A stretch of 64,000 nucleotides of DNA, from assembly GCF_027942865.1 (NCBI RefSeq), contig NC_134509.1:33158197-33222196 (forward strand), read 5' to 3'. The DNA is from Odontesthes bonariensis. Taxonomy: Eukaryota > Chordata > Actinopteri > Atheriniformes > Atherinopsidae. This document shows positions 22,210 through 34,689 of this stretch, in pieces. The notes below the pieces were generated by a model. The model had not been told where the DNA came from, made no database searches, and saw only the letters and a program-made list of their open reading frames with translations. The position numbers and the translations under genes were made by a program. Each line of letters begins with the position of its first letter. Position 1 is the first letter of the stretch.

Positions 22210-24600
22210 TTAGTAATAAGAAATTGTGATCATTGCATTAAAATGTAACTGTTTGTGCAATACAACATTTACACAGATCACGCTCTCCTATACAGCTTTT
22301 ATCTGTCATAAGGCTCAATGTGTACTCCAGCAAACATAGTTATCTACTCTCCATAACACTTTAGTCATATCTCGTTTCAACAAGCAGGGTTAAAGTGAGG
22401 GCTGCATGTCCTCAGAGTGACATTTCCGGGAGCTGTGATGTCAGTCCTTAAGAGGTAACAAAATGTGCAATTAGAGATGGGGGATGGACAGGAATCCCAG
22501 ACATACAGTACCACATACCAGCAGCTTGTACTCTACATTTATGGCTTCCAGTCCGCACACAGATTGAGAGAGAACCACTACAGTCTTCCCGTTAATGACT
22601 TTAAAAGAGGTGGGGGGTGGAAATCAGTGATGGGAGTAATCACTGGGACATCAAGGCCCTCCCAAGAATTGATGCCAGATGACAATAAACAAATCCATGT
22701 GTGATTTATGGACACGCAAACACACACGGTCACAATTTTAAGCTTTAACACATTGCACAAGATCCCACATAATTCTGTCAAAAACACATACTTGGACTTG
22801 CTGACACATTCTGCTGCTTACACGCAACATGCACTCACGATCTGCTTCGAGTTGCACACGGTCGCTTGTGAGAGTGGATCTGGCTGCCATTTGCTCGTTG
22901 ACTGGGTCTTCCCTCTCTGTCTCTGCCGTTTCACTACACACTGACTCAACGTGTTTATGCCCTTCTCAATAAATCACTCTGAAGCACTTCTGCTCTTGCG
23001 CCGTGGTTCCATAGGGATTTCTCACAACCTTTCCTTTTCCTCCATCCTGTTCCGGGCCTATATTAGAACTTCCTTTTCTCTGTTTCCACTATTTTAGTAA
23101 CAGAGACATATCTTTAAGAAAAGAAAAAAAAAACTTATACTCGTTACGACAAATTAAAACATTGTCTGGGAATTAAAAATCTGGGAAAACTCCAATATTT
23201 ATCCAATCTTTTGTAAGGGAAACAATTACTTTTGAAAGAAATGACCAAACACATATTCAGTGTATAGAACAGCCAAATGAAAGACTGAAGTCAGCCATCA
23301 TTTAAACAATAATCTTGTATGAAAAAGCTTCCCAACTTTGATTTGTGGTTTTATCTCTCAGGAAATGCACTTATTTTGCTTTCTGGGGAGCTTTCTCCAG
23401 AGTTGCACCACGATCCTGAGAAAGGCAGCTTGTGTAGCATAAACACCGTAGATAGAGGAAAACAGCTGGTCTGCTCTGTCCAGCTCCCAGCTGCGTTTCT
23501 CTTTGTGACCTTGCACTTTTCATCAACAAATAAGTTGATGTGCGCCACAGTGTTTGACGTTTGAAATACTTGGGACAGCAGCTTTTGTGTGAAATGCATC
23601 TCTATCATAATAAGAGAAGAAGTATGAAATGCATGGGTAGAGCTACAGCAGGCTCAAAAACGATACGTGATGCTGATTAATGACATGAGCAAATTAATGC
23701 TGGAACTTATAGACTAATATCAACCATGTTTTGGTGGTCTTTCACATTATTGTATTTTTCTTTATGAGGAGATTCTTCCACCTGGAATATTTACATAAAA
23801 CCATAAAAAAACATTACATACAATTTTTTTTATAGAAGTCTTTTGGTTGCCTTAAAATGGCTAGTGGAGAACTATTTGCTTCTACCTGTTTATGTATTTC
23901 CATTAAACACAGAAGCTGGTACCACTGTCCCCAACGTTTGCGCCTGACTTTAATGGAAATCACCCGGCCAGCTATCTTATAAGAAGTCCAGAAGATCTGG
24001 TAGTGTTGATTACGACAGTGTGTATATGCTCAATCAACAATATTTAACATATATAATTGATATCAATGTTCATAGATTACTTGCTATACCCTAATGTGGG
24101 AGAAAAAATCTGCCATCCTCAATGTAACCAAATACAACAATGATACTGCATGATTGCTGGACCCTGACTTGCCTTCTTTGTACTCTACCAATGTGCCATC
24201 CTGTAATATTTCCATCCATCCATCCATTATCTTCCGCTGGTCCAAAGACAATTGAAGTACGGGAGGAGAAGTCCAACTGTGAAGTGCCTTTGTGAATGGC
24301 AGCACGGGGAAGTCAAGTGAAAAACTGGCCGCACATACTCCAAAACACCAGCGGTGTGAAAAGGGCTTAAAGTTCCCATCATGTGCTGTCGGCAAGCCTG
24401 AGAGCGTATGACAGTTGGAGAGAGTTGGATCCTTTTCCAGGATGTATTGTTGTGCCTTGTGCAGTGTATGATCATAGGAAATATTTTGTTTGTCACCATG
24501 GAGCTCTATAACACATTGTGATCTGCTTTAGAATAAAATTGTTCACAGTTCTATACTGGAGCCTGTATTTTCAAAAAGTAGCTTTTCGCTTGAGAGATGA
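22210..24600. other. Intergenic DNA, only minor simple repeats
   Basis: No gene is supported. A TCCATCCATCCATTATCTTC phrase near 24211-24235 is part of a common teleost repeat. Open frames on both strands are short and unrelated to known proteins. Confidence 0.5.
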
Positions 24601-24622
24601 AATCAACCAATGCCACTCTTTA

Positions 24623-24724
24623 AGAGAAGTGACTCTCCGTGAATGACACACATCTTGATTATTGCCCCGTGATGTTTTGTTCTCCCAAATGTACAACAAA
24701 ATTAATAAAAATAAAAAAAACTGA
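24623..24724. repeat. Left copy of about 100-bp direct repeat flanking L1
   Basis: Begins AGAGAAGTGACTCTCC and ends with A-rich sequence and CTGAC directly before the truncated L1. It matches 27307-27412 with about three substitutions over the first 77 bp and small A-tract indels. Interpreted as a very long target-site duplication. Confidence 0.85.
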
Positions 24725-27086
24725 CGAGAAGGGGGTCTTCCAGACTCCTTTGCCCAAGCTGTTATAACGGTCATCCATAAAAAAGGAAAAGATCCTCTAA
24801 AATGTTCTTCCTATAGACCAATTTCACTCCTCAATACCGATTATAAATTAGTTACAAAAATTATAGCAAAGAGATTGGAAAGGTATTTACCCTTTCTGAT
24901 CAATCCCGATCAAACAGGGTTTATTTTAAATAGATTCTCCACTGATAATTTGAGACGATTGCTTGACATAATCTATATTGCTAATAAAAAAAAGATACCG
25001 AGTGTAGCCGTGTCACTTGATGCCGAAAAGGCTTTCGATATGGTTGAATGGCAATACCTTTTTTCTGTCCTTAGGAAGTTCGGTTTTGGTGATGGGTTTG
25101 TTAATTTGATACAATCTCTTTATAGATCCCCTCAAGCTAGAGTGGTCACCAATGGGATCACCTCTGACTCATTTAGGCTTTATAGGGGCAACAGACAGGG
25201 AGATCCAGTTAGTCCCGCCCTATTTGTGCTCGCTATTGAGCCCTTGGCTAAGGCCATTAGGAAAAATTCTAATATTAGCGGGTTTGAGATTGGTACGGAC
25301 ATATAAGATTTCGCTTTTTGCAGATGATATCATTTTATTTTTAACCAATCCGGAATATTCTCTTTGTCGTCTTCAGGACTTATTGGGTAGATACAGTTCA
25401 ACATCTGGGTGCAAAGTTAATTTGGAAAAAAGTGAGGTTTTACCGATTTCTGTATTTGACCACAATAAAGTTAAAAATGTGTCTAATTTCAAGTGGTCTC
25501 CTGAGGGCTTCAAATATTTAGGAATATATTTGGATGGTAACCTCAAAAACCTCTTTAAACTAAATTTACCTAGCCTTCTTCGGAAGGTGACTGAGGATTT
25601 AGGAAAATGGATGGACTTACCTCTCACATTATTTGGTAGAATTAATGTCATTAAGATGAATATCCTTCCTAGGTTTCTATATGTGTTTCAATCACTCCCA
25701 ATTTACATCCCAAACGCATTCTTTATATCTCTTAAAAAAACAATTAGGAAGTTTATCTGGCATGGTAGCCACCAAGACTTAGCATGGATAAGTTATCGCT
25801 GCAGTATGAGGGTGGAGGTCTCAGGCTCCCCAATTTTCAAATCTATTATTATGCGGCTCAGTTTAGGTTCTTGGCACAGATGTTTGATGTGCAGGCTCCT
25901 CAGTCGTGGCTCAAAATTGAGATAACAGAGATAAAAGAGGAGGTGCCAATAAATTTGCTTTATAAGTGGGATAATAAATCTATTAAGAATGAAACTGACA
26001 ACCCGTTAATAATTCAGTCAATCCAAATTTGGATTAAAATTCGTGAACTGTTTAGGCTAAAGGGTTCTCTTTCCCCCAAGTCCCCATTATGGGGAAATGG
26101 ATTGCAACCAAAGATTTTTCAGTCTGGTAGCTTTAGATCCTGGCAGGAAAAGGGTATCTGCCGACTGGAGCACTGCTATGAAAAGGGAGTATTCATGTCA
26201 TTACAGCAGTTAACAGATTAAATTGACAAATAAAGATTTCTTTGGCTACCTCCAAATTCGTGACTTTATAAGAACTGATCAAAAAGGAAGTTGGAAGTTA
26301 CCGTCTATGTCTCCGGTTGAGGAAATGTGTCATGCCAATCAGCCATTAGGTAAAATTATTTCAAGGGTGTATACAGCACTCATGTCAACTTTAATTATAT
26401 CTGGTATGGATGCTTCCAGAATCAGATGGGAAAAGGATTTGGGTATATCTATTGAGAGGCTGTTATGGAATGATTTGTGCAGGGGGGGTCTCACCTCTAC
26501 TCTGAATGCTCGATTTAGACTAGTACAATTCAATTTTTTACATCAGTTATATATCACCCCACAAAAATTAAATAGATATAATTCTAATATATCACATCTT
26601 TGTTTCAGATGTGGCATGGAGGAAGGAACGTTCCTCCATGCCACCTGGCAATGCTCTAAGTTGCAGGATTTTTGGAAGGGGGTTGGTGAAACATTATCAG
26701 ACATTCATGGCACCATGATTCCAACAGACCCGGAGATTTGTTTATTAGGGAACTTTACAAATTCCAATCTAAAGACTGTTTATGGTAAGAAACTTACAGA
26801 GGTCCTTTTGGTAATTGCTAATAAATGTATTACAACAAAATGGAAATCGGATGCCCCCATCCCAATTAAAATGTGGTTGGGTGAGATTAATAGCTGTGTG
26901 ACACTTGAAAAAATAACCTACTGGATGCAAGGTAGAGGTGGGACTTTTAATAAAATATGGCAACCATTTTTGAGGTATATGCAAAATCTACCAGCACAGT
27001 GGATTGACTGACCGTCATGTTATCGAGCTGGACTCGACAAGATATATGAGAGAATCTGATACCATCTGTCTTTCGATATATTCTTG

Positions 27087-27142
<56 letters not shown>

Positions 27143-27306
27143 CTATCCTTATGGATTATACTCCTCCCTCATCTTACCCCCCCAGCCACTATTGTCATTT
27201 GGTTGTTGTGTTATATTGTTGTGAGTGTATTTTACTTTAAGTATGTCTTATTGTGATTTTTGTGATGTCATTATTAAAAATGTAAAATAAAATATTCTAA
27301 AAAAAA
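24725..27306 (+). mobile_element. 5'-truncated L1-clade LINE with broken ORF2
   Basis: Reads from the fingers of the reverse transcriptase (SYRPISLLNTDYK, DQTGFILNR, SLDAEKAFDMVEW, RQGDPVSPALF, SLFADDIILF) through the thumb (KYLGIYLDGNL) to a Cys-His zinc-knuckle region (CFRCGMEEGTFLHATWQC). The endonuclease and ORF1 are absent (5' truncation). The frame is broken at least three times: near 25300, near 25780, and at a stop/frameshift near 26219. The 3' UTR contains an (AT)n run at 27091-27134 and ends in an A-rich tail before the right flanking repeat. Confidence 0.92.
27091..27134. repeat. (AT)n microsatellite in L1 3' UTR
   Basis: Uninterrupted AT dinucleotides followed by T-rich sequence. 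Confidence 0.95.
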
Positions 27307-27412
27307 AGAGAAATGACTCTCCATGAATGACACACATCTTGATTATTGCCCCGTGATGTTTTGATCTCCCAAATGTACAACAAAATGAAAAAAAATAAAA
27401 TAAAAAACTGAC
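27307..27412. repeat. Right copy of about 100-bp direct repeat flanking L1
   Basis: Begins AGAGAAATGACTCTCC and ends CTGACC. Directly follows the L1 A-rich tail and pairs with 24623-24724. Confidence 0.85.
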
Positions 27413-27764
27413 CTGGGTAACATACAAACATTCATTAAAAAAAAATAGCTCAGATGCTAACTTTCCATCCATGAGCCTGTCCAGTAATTATGGATGGTTA
27501 TTGAAATTGAAATGAATTTGGGTGATGGGTGAGACAGTGTCTTTCAGTTCAAAGCCATACATTTTGAAAAATCTTTAAAGGTATTGTAATAATCCCTTAT
27601 TCTGTCCTGTCAGTAAGCTGTGAATTGGTTTAGTGGTCAATATAAAAGACAAACTTCTTCTTTCTTGGCAGTGTTTGACGCTAGCTCACATGGATAACTG
27701 CTGTAACGTGAAATTCTTTGTGTAAGGATATCAAATTTTCAACCTTAAATTGAATTGACACGGT

Positions 27765-28272
27765 CACGGCTTTTCTCTGTTCTGGCACGCCAATGGTGGA
27801 ACGATCTCCCGACTGATATCAGGACAGCTGAGTCGCTGCCCAATGCCCATCTTTCGCCGCAGGCTGAAAACCCACCTCTTCAGGAACACTACTCTCCTCT
27901 GTCCTAGTTCCTTACGCACTTATTGTTTCCTCCACCACTGGCACCCCCTATATTTTCATTACCACTACCCGAACCAGGGTTTGCATCCCATTCCTGCTTT
28001 TCTTACCTCTTTTATTTCTTCCCCTACCCGAACCAGGGTTTGCATCCCCACCCCGCTGTGACTGGTGTGCAGTTGATGAGAGGCTGAGGTATCTGACTTA
28101 CCGCACTCACTCTAGCACTAGTTTTGCTCTTAGCTGTTTGGTATTGGAAGGAAATGCACTTATGATTTCTTGTGACCTGAAGTTCTTTTGCCTACCGATG
28201 TTGAACGCACTTATTGTAAGTCGCTTTGGTTAAAAGCGTCTGCAAAATGACCGTAATGTAATGTAATGTAAT
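27765..28272 (+). mobile_element. 3' end of another LINE with (TAATG)n tail
   Basis: The start resembles a LINE ORF2 C-terminus (QWWNDLPTDIRTAESLP, then a frameshifted FRRRLKTHLFR). The end has the common teleost phrase GTAAGTCGCTTTGG...AAAGCGTCTGC, followed by a short TAATG repeat (about 28255-28270). A 25-bp segment is duplicated within it (27965-27989 and 28024-28048). Strongly truncated and inactive. Confidence 0.7.
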
Positions 28273-28279
28273 TGGACAC

Positions 28280-28990
28280 TGCTGTGGCCTTATGGTAAAC
28301 CCGTCCTGCTCCATAATAAGCCTTGATATGAGAGATTTGTTTGGTTGTGTATCGTGTAGGGGCAATGGGCATCGTGGACAATCAGCATCAAAACAAAAGC
28401 GACGACAGTAGTTGCCTCAGGGCAGCTGTCTGCGAAACGGACAGGAAGAGTGGGAGGACCAGCACGCCAACCTGGAAACTATGACAGCTGGAACACACAC
28501 GTTGGCTACAAAACTGTTACACGCTGCCTGCCTAATAAGGTTGAAAATGGTAAAATGTCTGTTACATCTCTCACACACCGCACACAAACATCTTGGTCAT
28601 CTGTGTAAACAGGAAAGAAGAACCACGCTCTCCTAACCCTGCCCTTTTTTTATACTCCACCTCTGTCTGCAGCACAGTCTTCTTGTCATTTCCTCCTTAT
28701 CTTTTTGCCATCCTCTTTCTGCTCATTTACCTTGTGAGTCAGTCGTTTGACCTGAAGCACTCCATAAAGTTTAGTGCTGCAATCCCAATCACAGCCTAAC
28801 CCCAAACTCCCACGCCTTTTCTAAAACAGTGAAATAAGAACAAGACAACAAACCTGTTTGTTCAACGTGTTATTGTTGTCGTGAAAAGTAATGAATCAAC
28901 GATGAGGCTGACAGCCCCGTTGCTGGAGGATGTTAGAGTCGTTCTGGTTGTTGCTTATGTGCAAAATGGTCAAATGGGTCAGATATAGGT
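28280..28990. other. Intergenic DNA, nothing recognised
   Basis: No coding exon, repeat family or RNA gene supported. Confidence 0.45.
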
Positions 28991-29004
28991 CATATGATAT
29001 ATGT

Positions 29005-29136
29005 AGATATATATCTATAGATATATAGATATATATCTATAGATATATAGATATTTATCTATAGATATGTAGATATTTATCTATAGATATGTAGATATAT
29101 ATCTATAGATATGTAGATATATATCTATAGATATAT
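29005..29136. repeat. Six-unit 22-bp minisatellite, self-complementary units
   Basis: Six near-identical 22-bp units of the form AGATATWTATCTATAGATAT plus AT or GT. Each unit is largely palindromic, so the array can form hairpins or cruciforms. Confidence 0.9.
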
Positions 29137-29139
29137 AGG

Positions 29140-30000
29140 TCAGATGAAAAAAATATTAAAGATAGGGGTTGGGTATTTCTACTTCTATGCTATATGACAA
29201 TAACAGTGACCCTCACCAAATAAATGCATTTATGCACACTCTGTATAGTTTTTGAGATCCCAAACCTATACTTGAAATAGTCCAAGACAGGTTCTCCTTA
29301 ATCATTTTTGTTTTAAATGTGACAAAGGAACTCTCCCTAAATCCAGTTTTGGCAGCGACAGACTGGACAGTTAAAGCCTTTATCTTTGGTGGTTTCATGA
29401 TCCTAAATGAACCCGACCTCCTTGGCTCCTACAAGGGGTGATCGTGCTGTAAGGTCATCCCAGGTGCTTCTTTTGGGCAGGCCGCATTGGTAACGCATAG
29501 GGAGATTTGGGTATTTCTGCTAACACTGTTGTCCCTGCAGTCCAGCATATGATAAATGACAGAAATGGTACAGTAAAAATGACAAAACAACAAAATCAAT
29601 TCAAAAGCAAGTGTAAAGAAGAGGAACAACGCCAGATGGATGACGGTGGAAGTCATTTTCCCCTTCTAGAAAAAGGACATCTTGATATTGAGAAAGGAAA
29701 CCTGCAGTAGACAGCTGTGAAAACAGACTAATGGTAGTTTTAAGTAAATGCACTTTACTGACTATAAGGAATAAGGCGAAAGAGACCCGGGCATGACATT
29801 CATCAGAGGTCCCTGGTTTAGAGTCAGAGCAGGGACAATGGGGTGATGCATTTTAGCTACCATTCCTTCAGCTTCAGCACCATATGCTGGGGAAACACAG
29901 CCCTAACCTCGGCCTGACTTTGCTCAAACTCATTAATAATTCGCTCCCTACTTTAATCATAAAGTCCCGTCTCTCAGTCATGTCCGTCACTCTTCAACGC
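29140..30000. other. Intergenic DNA upstream of lpar2
   Basis: No gene supported. Short open frames only. Confidence 0.45.
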
Positions 30001-30090
30001 CACTCTCATTGGCTAGTTTGTCTCCTCAACAGCCAATAGCGGGCCGCTGGGGGCGGACACCGAGTGCTCAGGTTGGTGGAGGGAGCATAC
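30001..30090 (+). promoter_or_regulatory. lpar2: Putative lpar2 core promoter: paired CCAAT boxes and GC box
   Basis: An inverted CCAAT box (ATTGG, 30008-30012) and a forward CCAAT (30033-30037) lie 20 bp apart, followed by a GGGGGCGG Sp1-type box at 30049-30056. No TATA box is seen. This is typical of an NF-Y/Sp1-driven promoter. Assignment to lpar2 is by position and orientation. Confidence 0.5.
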
Positions 30091-30505
30091 CAAAGAACTC
30101 CAACCTGCTCCTTTGTGAAACCGAGCCGGCCAGAGAGTGGAGCAGCTACAACAGCTACAGCAGCAGCAGCGGCAGCCGCGCGGGACCGTGCCGCACCCAT
30201 ATTCAGCTCCTCCCGCGCGGATCTCTCCGCACAGGTAACAACCGCTCAGATTACCGGAAGCGAGCACAAAGTGCCAACACAGGAGACAGAGCTTATATCC
30301 TCCGCGTTTCACTTTTTGGGAACTTGAAGAAAAAGGCTTGGAAGGAAGTTTCGACACAACTTGTCTGTATTTGCGCTCCTTTTTTTTTTTTTTTTTTTTT
30401 CTCAGTCCACCAACAAGGTGATCCCAGGTGCGAACTATATTGTTTCCCACCTCGACGAGATCTTATCTGGATATACTTGACAAACAACTTCATACGCACA
30501 GAAAG
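30090..30505 (+). other. lpar2: Putative lpar2 5' untranslated exon(s)
   Basis: A GC-rich segment ends in a good donor (GAAAG/GTGAGT at 30506). It may be two exons: a donor GTAACA at 30235 and an acceptor after a 20-nt T run (CTCAG, 30401-30405) would leave a 171-bp mini-intron. The next acceptor that leads to lpar2 is at 38037. No start codon in frame with the receptor is present here. Confidence 0.45.
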
Positions 30506-33500
30506 GTGAGTTCATATGAATTCCTATCCTGTACACATATGTTTAATCCTTTGTGGTATTTGAAAGCTTGAAATATGTGTGGATGAAGAGGGGGCTTTTT
30601 TTTCTTTCTTTTTGCTGCCCTTCTGCCCGGGGGTCGTCGCTCCCATCAGCGTGCTGAGGCATCCGCACCGTCTCTCATGTTGGAGGAAGGAGCCTGGAGT
30701 TCAATGCAATCTGAACATCGTTTGCACCGTCTGCTCTGTCCGTGCCCCTTTAGAGAATCTGCCCCTGCCAGACAACTTTGCCCTACTCTTTGCAAAAGCG
30801 CTGTTATCTCTCCGAGCGAGATAAGACCTTTGGTTTCTGTATCTCCCTCCCGCTGGATGCCTCTGCTACACATTTTGCATTTTGTCAAAAAAAAAAAAAA
30901 GATACTTCAACATACTTTGAGTGCAGATGTGGGCCATTTTGAGACGTTACCTGCATTGTGATGTAATTAGGCAAACCGCTCCCGCATTAAAGATAACCAG
31001 TGAGGGTTTAACGCTCAGGTCTTGTTGACACATTATTGCAGTGTTGACTCAACTCGGCTGTAAATGCGCGAGATGTGGAGTTGAACTGAAACCCAGTAAA
31101 AGGCGTTTGATATTTCCTGTTGTATTTAGAGCTGCAGAAGTGTTGGGCTCTTTGTTCTCGGTTAAGCTGGTGGCTAAGTGATGTGAGTTTGTCTGTTATT
31201 CTAAGAAGCTGAAACCAATGTCTGAAATCTGAGGAGCACTCATTTTAAGAGTCAAACAGCCTGAGTCTGGCCCAGAAAGAGCATCCTTCAGTCATCATTT
31301 ACTCTGACTCTGAGGTGTGCAGTGTGTGGGAATGTCTTTAAAACGCTTGTTTTGTCCAACCAACAGAGCAACACCAGTCTTTAGTTTTGAGAAGCAGGAC
31401 TTGGAGATTGTTTTTTTTTAAAATGATGGGTAGACACGGTGGTTGCAATCCTATCTCGTCTCCTAGCGCCAAACACGCCCAGAAAGCTTTCCTGTCAGTG
31501 ATTTAGGATTATTGTTAGTGTTATTCATTTACTGAAATCCAGTTATCTTTGCAAGCCAAAAACAGAAGTAAACTCACTGCACTACTGAACTGTTTACTCC
31601 AGGTACTCATTCACCGTTGCTTTATTTTTTTCTAATTGGTTAGAAATGATCTCTACTTCACGTCCCCTGTAGCCTATTCAGTTTAAATTTAATTTCAGTT
31701 TGACTTCTACGGCACCAAAGTTTGAGTTTTGGGACATAATGTTGTTTATTCCTTAAGAAAAAGGAAACCCTTCTGTGGTAGATAGCCCACAGTATGATAG
31801 AGGACATGGTCTGTAAATGCAGAGTTTGTGTGTTTAAATGGATAAAAGTCATCATTAGGTTGCTCCTGTGCAGATGAGCATTGATCAGTTGTCTTTTTCT
31901 ACACTGAAGCATGGGTTATAGTCTGTGTGGAAGCTTGTTCTCTCCCTTAGGGCTGGCTGAAGTTTGCCTGCTCGGGCTCTTCTTTCTGAGAGGGAGGAGG
32001 GAGAGGAGACCTGGGTGTGGCTCCTCTGGTAATGACCGGGTTGCATTCTAACCAGTGTTTACTGATCCAACCCCAGTCCATTCACACACAAAGAGAGACA
32101 CATGGCGCATGAGAACACACAGTCATGCAAATGCGGTCGTTTGGAGACACACAGACGTGGTGGAAGGGCCACAGGGAACATCTTGGAGTAAATGCTTGCA
32201 GCTCAGACACAGATACAAAAGGTTCAGGGCCACACAGAAAGTCTAAGGGGGGGGGGGACTTCTTCTTGACACTGACGTGTGTTTGTGGATTGAATGCAGT
32301 GGGTTCACCTGTGAGTTTGAGGCAGATGTTTTTAAGAGAATGTGAAGCTGACGTTGCTCTTTGCTTAATTTTGGGTTTATATGGGGAGTCACTATTTTGC
32401 TTCCACACCTTGTTGAGCCCACTTGCTTTGAGGTCGTATCTTTTATGCAGGCCCCCCCGCATGCTGAGCTCACTAAGATTATGTTTTGGAAAGGTGGAGA
32501 TTAGGTGTGGCTGAACATCTCCCTGCTGTTGAGGTGTTTGACCAAAAAGAAGTGTGAAAATATGTCAATGGGGGCAGCTTTGTCGGAAATTCGGCCGTAT
32601 TGATGTGCATCTAAATTTCATAGAAGCTGTCGGTGCAAAAAAACCCCAAAAAACCAGCTGCACTCCAATCTTCACTTTCCTCTAAGCTCTGGTTTGGTCC
32701 CCAACCAGCTCACTTTCGGTTTTCATTACCCACCACTAATTATTAGGAATCAAAAAAGGAGTTCCCTCCGGTGCTCCTGCACCTTTTACCGTGCTGAAGT
32801 CGGCAGTGAAGCTGGCCCATTCCCAACGTGCTGTATGTCCCCATGAAGAGAGCTTCTGGCCTGCGTGTTCCCACAGTGGAGGGAGCTTCGTATGGCGGAC
32901 CTTCAGTTCCAAAAGTTGTGTTTTCTCCTGCACGCACAGCTCATGCCAGGTAGGGTCGTGGCGACAGAGCTTCCCTGTGGTGGAGTTAAAGTTTTAAAAA
33001 TAGTAAAGATGGTCCAGCTTCTTCATTTTTTTGCTGTCCGCACGTCTTCCTCCTTGTGGTACATTCTTCTGTGGTCCTCCTCTTTAAAGTTTTAACTAAC
33101 TCTCTGCCAGTCCACCGAACTCTGTCTTTTGCTCGACCAGAGTGAGCGCAAAGGTGTTTCTTCCCGTACCTGAAGCTCACTCGGGTTGTTTTCTTCTTAC
33201 GTGTGCAGCATCTGACTTTGTTTTGCTCCGAGGTTGTCGTGCTCTGCGAACTCGAGCTGCGTTGCATTGCGACCGTTATTGCAGACGTTGCAGATGCACG
33301 CTGCTTCTGTGCAGCCGCCCTGATTGTCTGTTCTGCAGACACCTCGGAGCGGATCACGAAAGGTCGGAGGAAATGTGTGTTGTCAGAAGTTCTTCTATTT
33401 GGCCTTCAAACAGCTTTCTTTCGGGAGGAATTTAAAATGTATTTTCCCACAACAATCTGGGATCTGTGAAGCGCTTCAGTCCAAACAACTTTAGCAAAGT

Positions 33501-33777
33501 TCAGGATGTTCTAAAATAGTTTTTTTTTTATTTATTTATTTTTTTTTTGGTGTAAATGGAGGATTTACCCTGACGATGCACATCAAGATAAAGAGTGCAA
33601 TGATCCCGTCTGCAAAAGAGTCGAGATGCCAGCTCTTCTCCTTATTTTACCTTTAAAAGTGTCCTCCGGTTTGTTTGCAGCTGATTTATTGAGTTCATAG
33701 TCTTCTTCGTCAAAACCTAAACCAGCACTTCCTTCACTGAAAAAAAAAAAAAAAAAACCAAAAAACCCCGCTGCCGC
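30506..33777. other. First part of lpar2 intron 1, no gene seen
   Basis: Long intronic stretch. I see no exon with splice-site support and no repeat family I can name with confidence. Notable simple sequence: a short G run near 32248-32257 and T/A-rich tracts near 33520-33550 and 33740-33757. Confidence 0.45.
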
Positions 33778-34689
33778 TTGCTTCCAGTCAGGTTCTTCCA
33801 CACCAAACTGGCTCATCAGGGCTCTAGACTAACTTTTTACATTGGTTGCACTGGTGCACCTAACTTTTTTTCTTAGGTGCACCAGCACAAACGTTAGGTG
33901 CACCCAAATGTTCAAACGCATTCCATTTAACACCGCAGTTTTACAGGTTCACTTTATTTATTTATTTATTTTAAAATCGCTGTCCATATATGTCTATTAA
34001 CTAGCAATCTGGTCAAAATAAAGTTCTTTATTTGAAGCACAATTCTACAAACGTACTGAACTTAACTTACTAACTACTAACTGAAACTTACTGAAAAAGT
34101 GTTGGTGCTTAAAGTGCTTCACTGGCCCGAAATTTGAACTTGAAACATCTCAAGATAAATAAAAAGAAAATCTAAATTAAAATTGCAAGTGTTTTAAGGG
34201 CTTCAAACTGAACATCTCATGGCTCAATGTCTTATGGACTATCCTCCATTGCAGTCACATGCTCCTCGGATGGCCAACTCCTGTAGTTGGGTTAAATATA
34301 TGTATCAGTATATTCTCCGGTCTTCCTCTCCTCAAGATACGGCCGAACACTGACGCATTCCTGAACGATCAGGAATGCCATGTACTCACTGTTCAATTAG
34401 CACAGACGTCTTTTTTTCCAATGTATCTGTGATGACTCCTATAAATTGCGCGCACGCGACATCATTGCTGTTCGTCGGGTTTATGTTCAAGCCATTTTTC
34501 TTCTGAAGAATTATTTCGGACTTAAACTCAGTGAAGGGAACTTTTGCAATATGGTCGGCAACGTTAAACTTGATCATCATCTGGGCCTCGTCCGATGATG
34601 TATTTGCTGCTGCCTGCCGCTGAAAGGCTGCGGGGGGAGAGGACACTGAGCAGGTAATGTGTTTCATAGATGCGTTGTGCTTTTTCAGC

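Noticed and set aside
28998..29140. CRISPR-like regular repeat
   Set aside because: Contiguous 22-bp tandem units without unique spacers, in a vertebrate genome.
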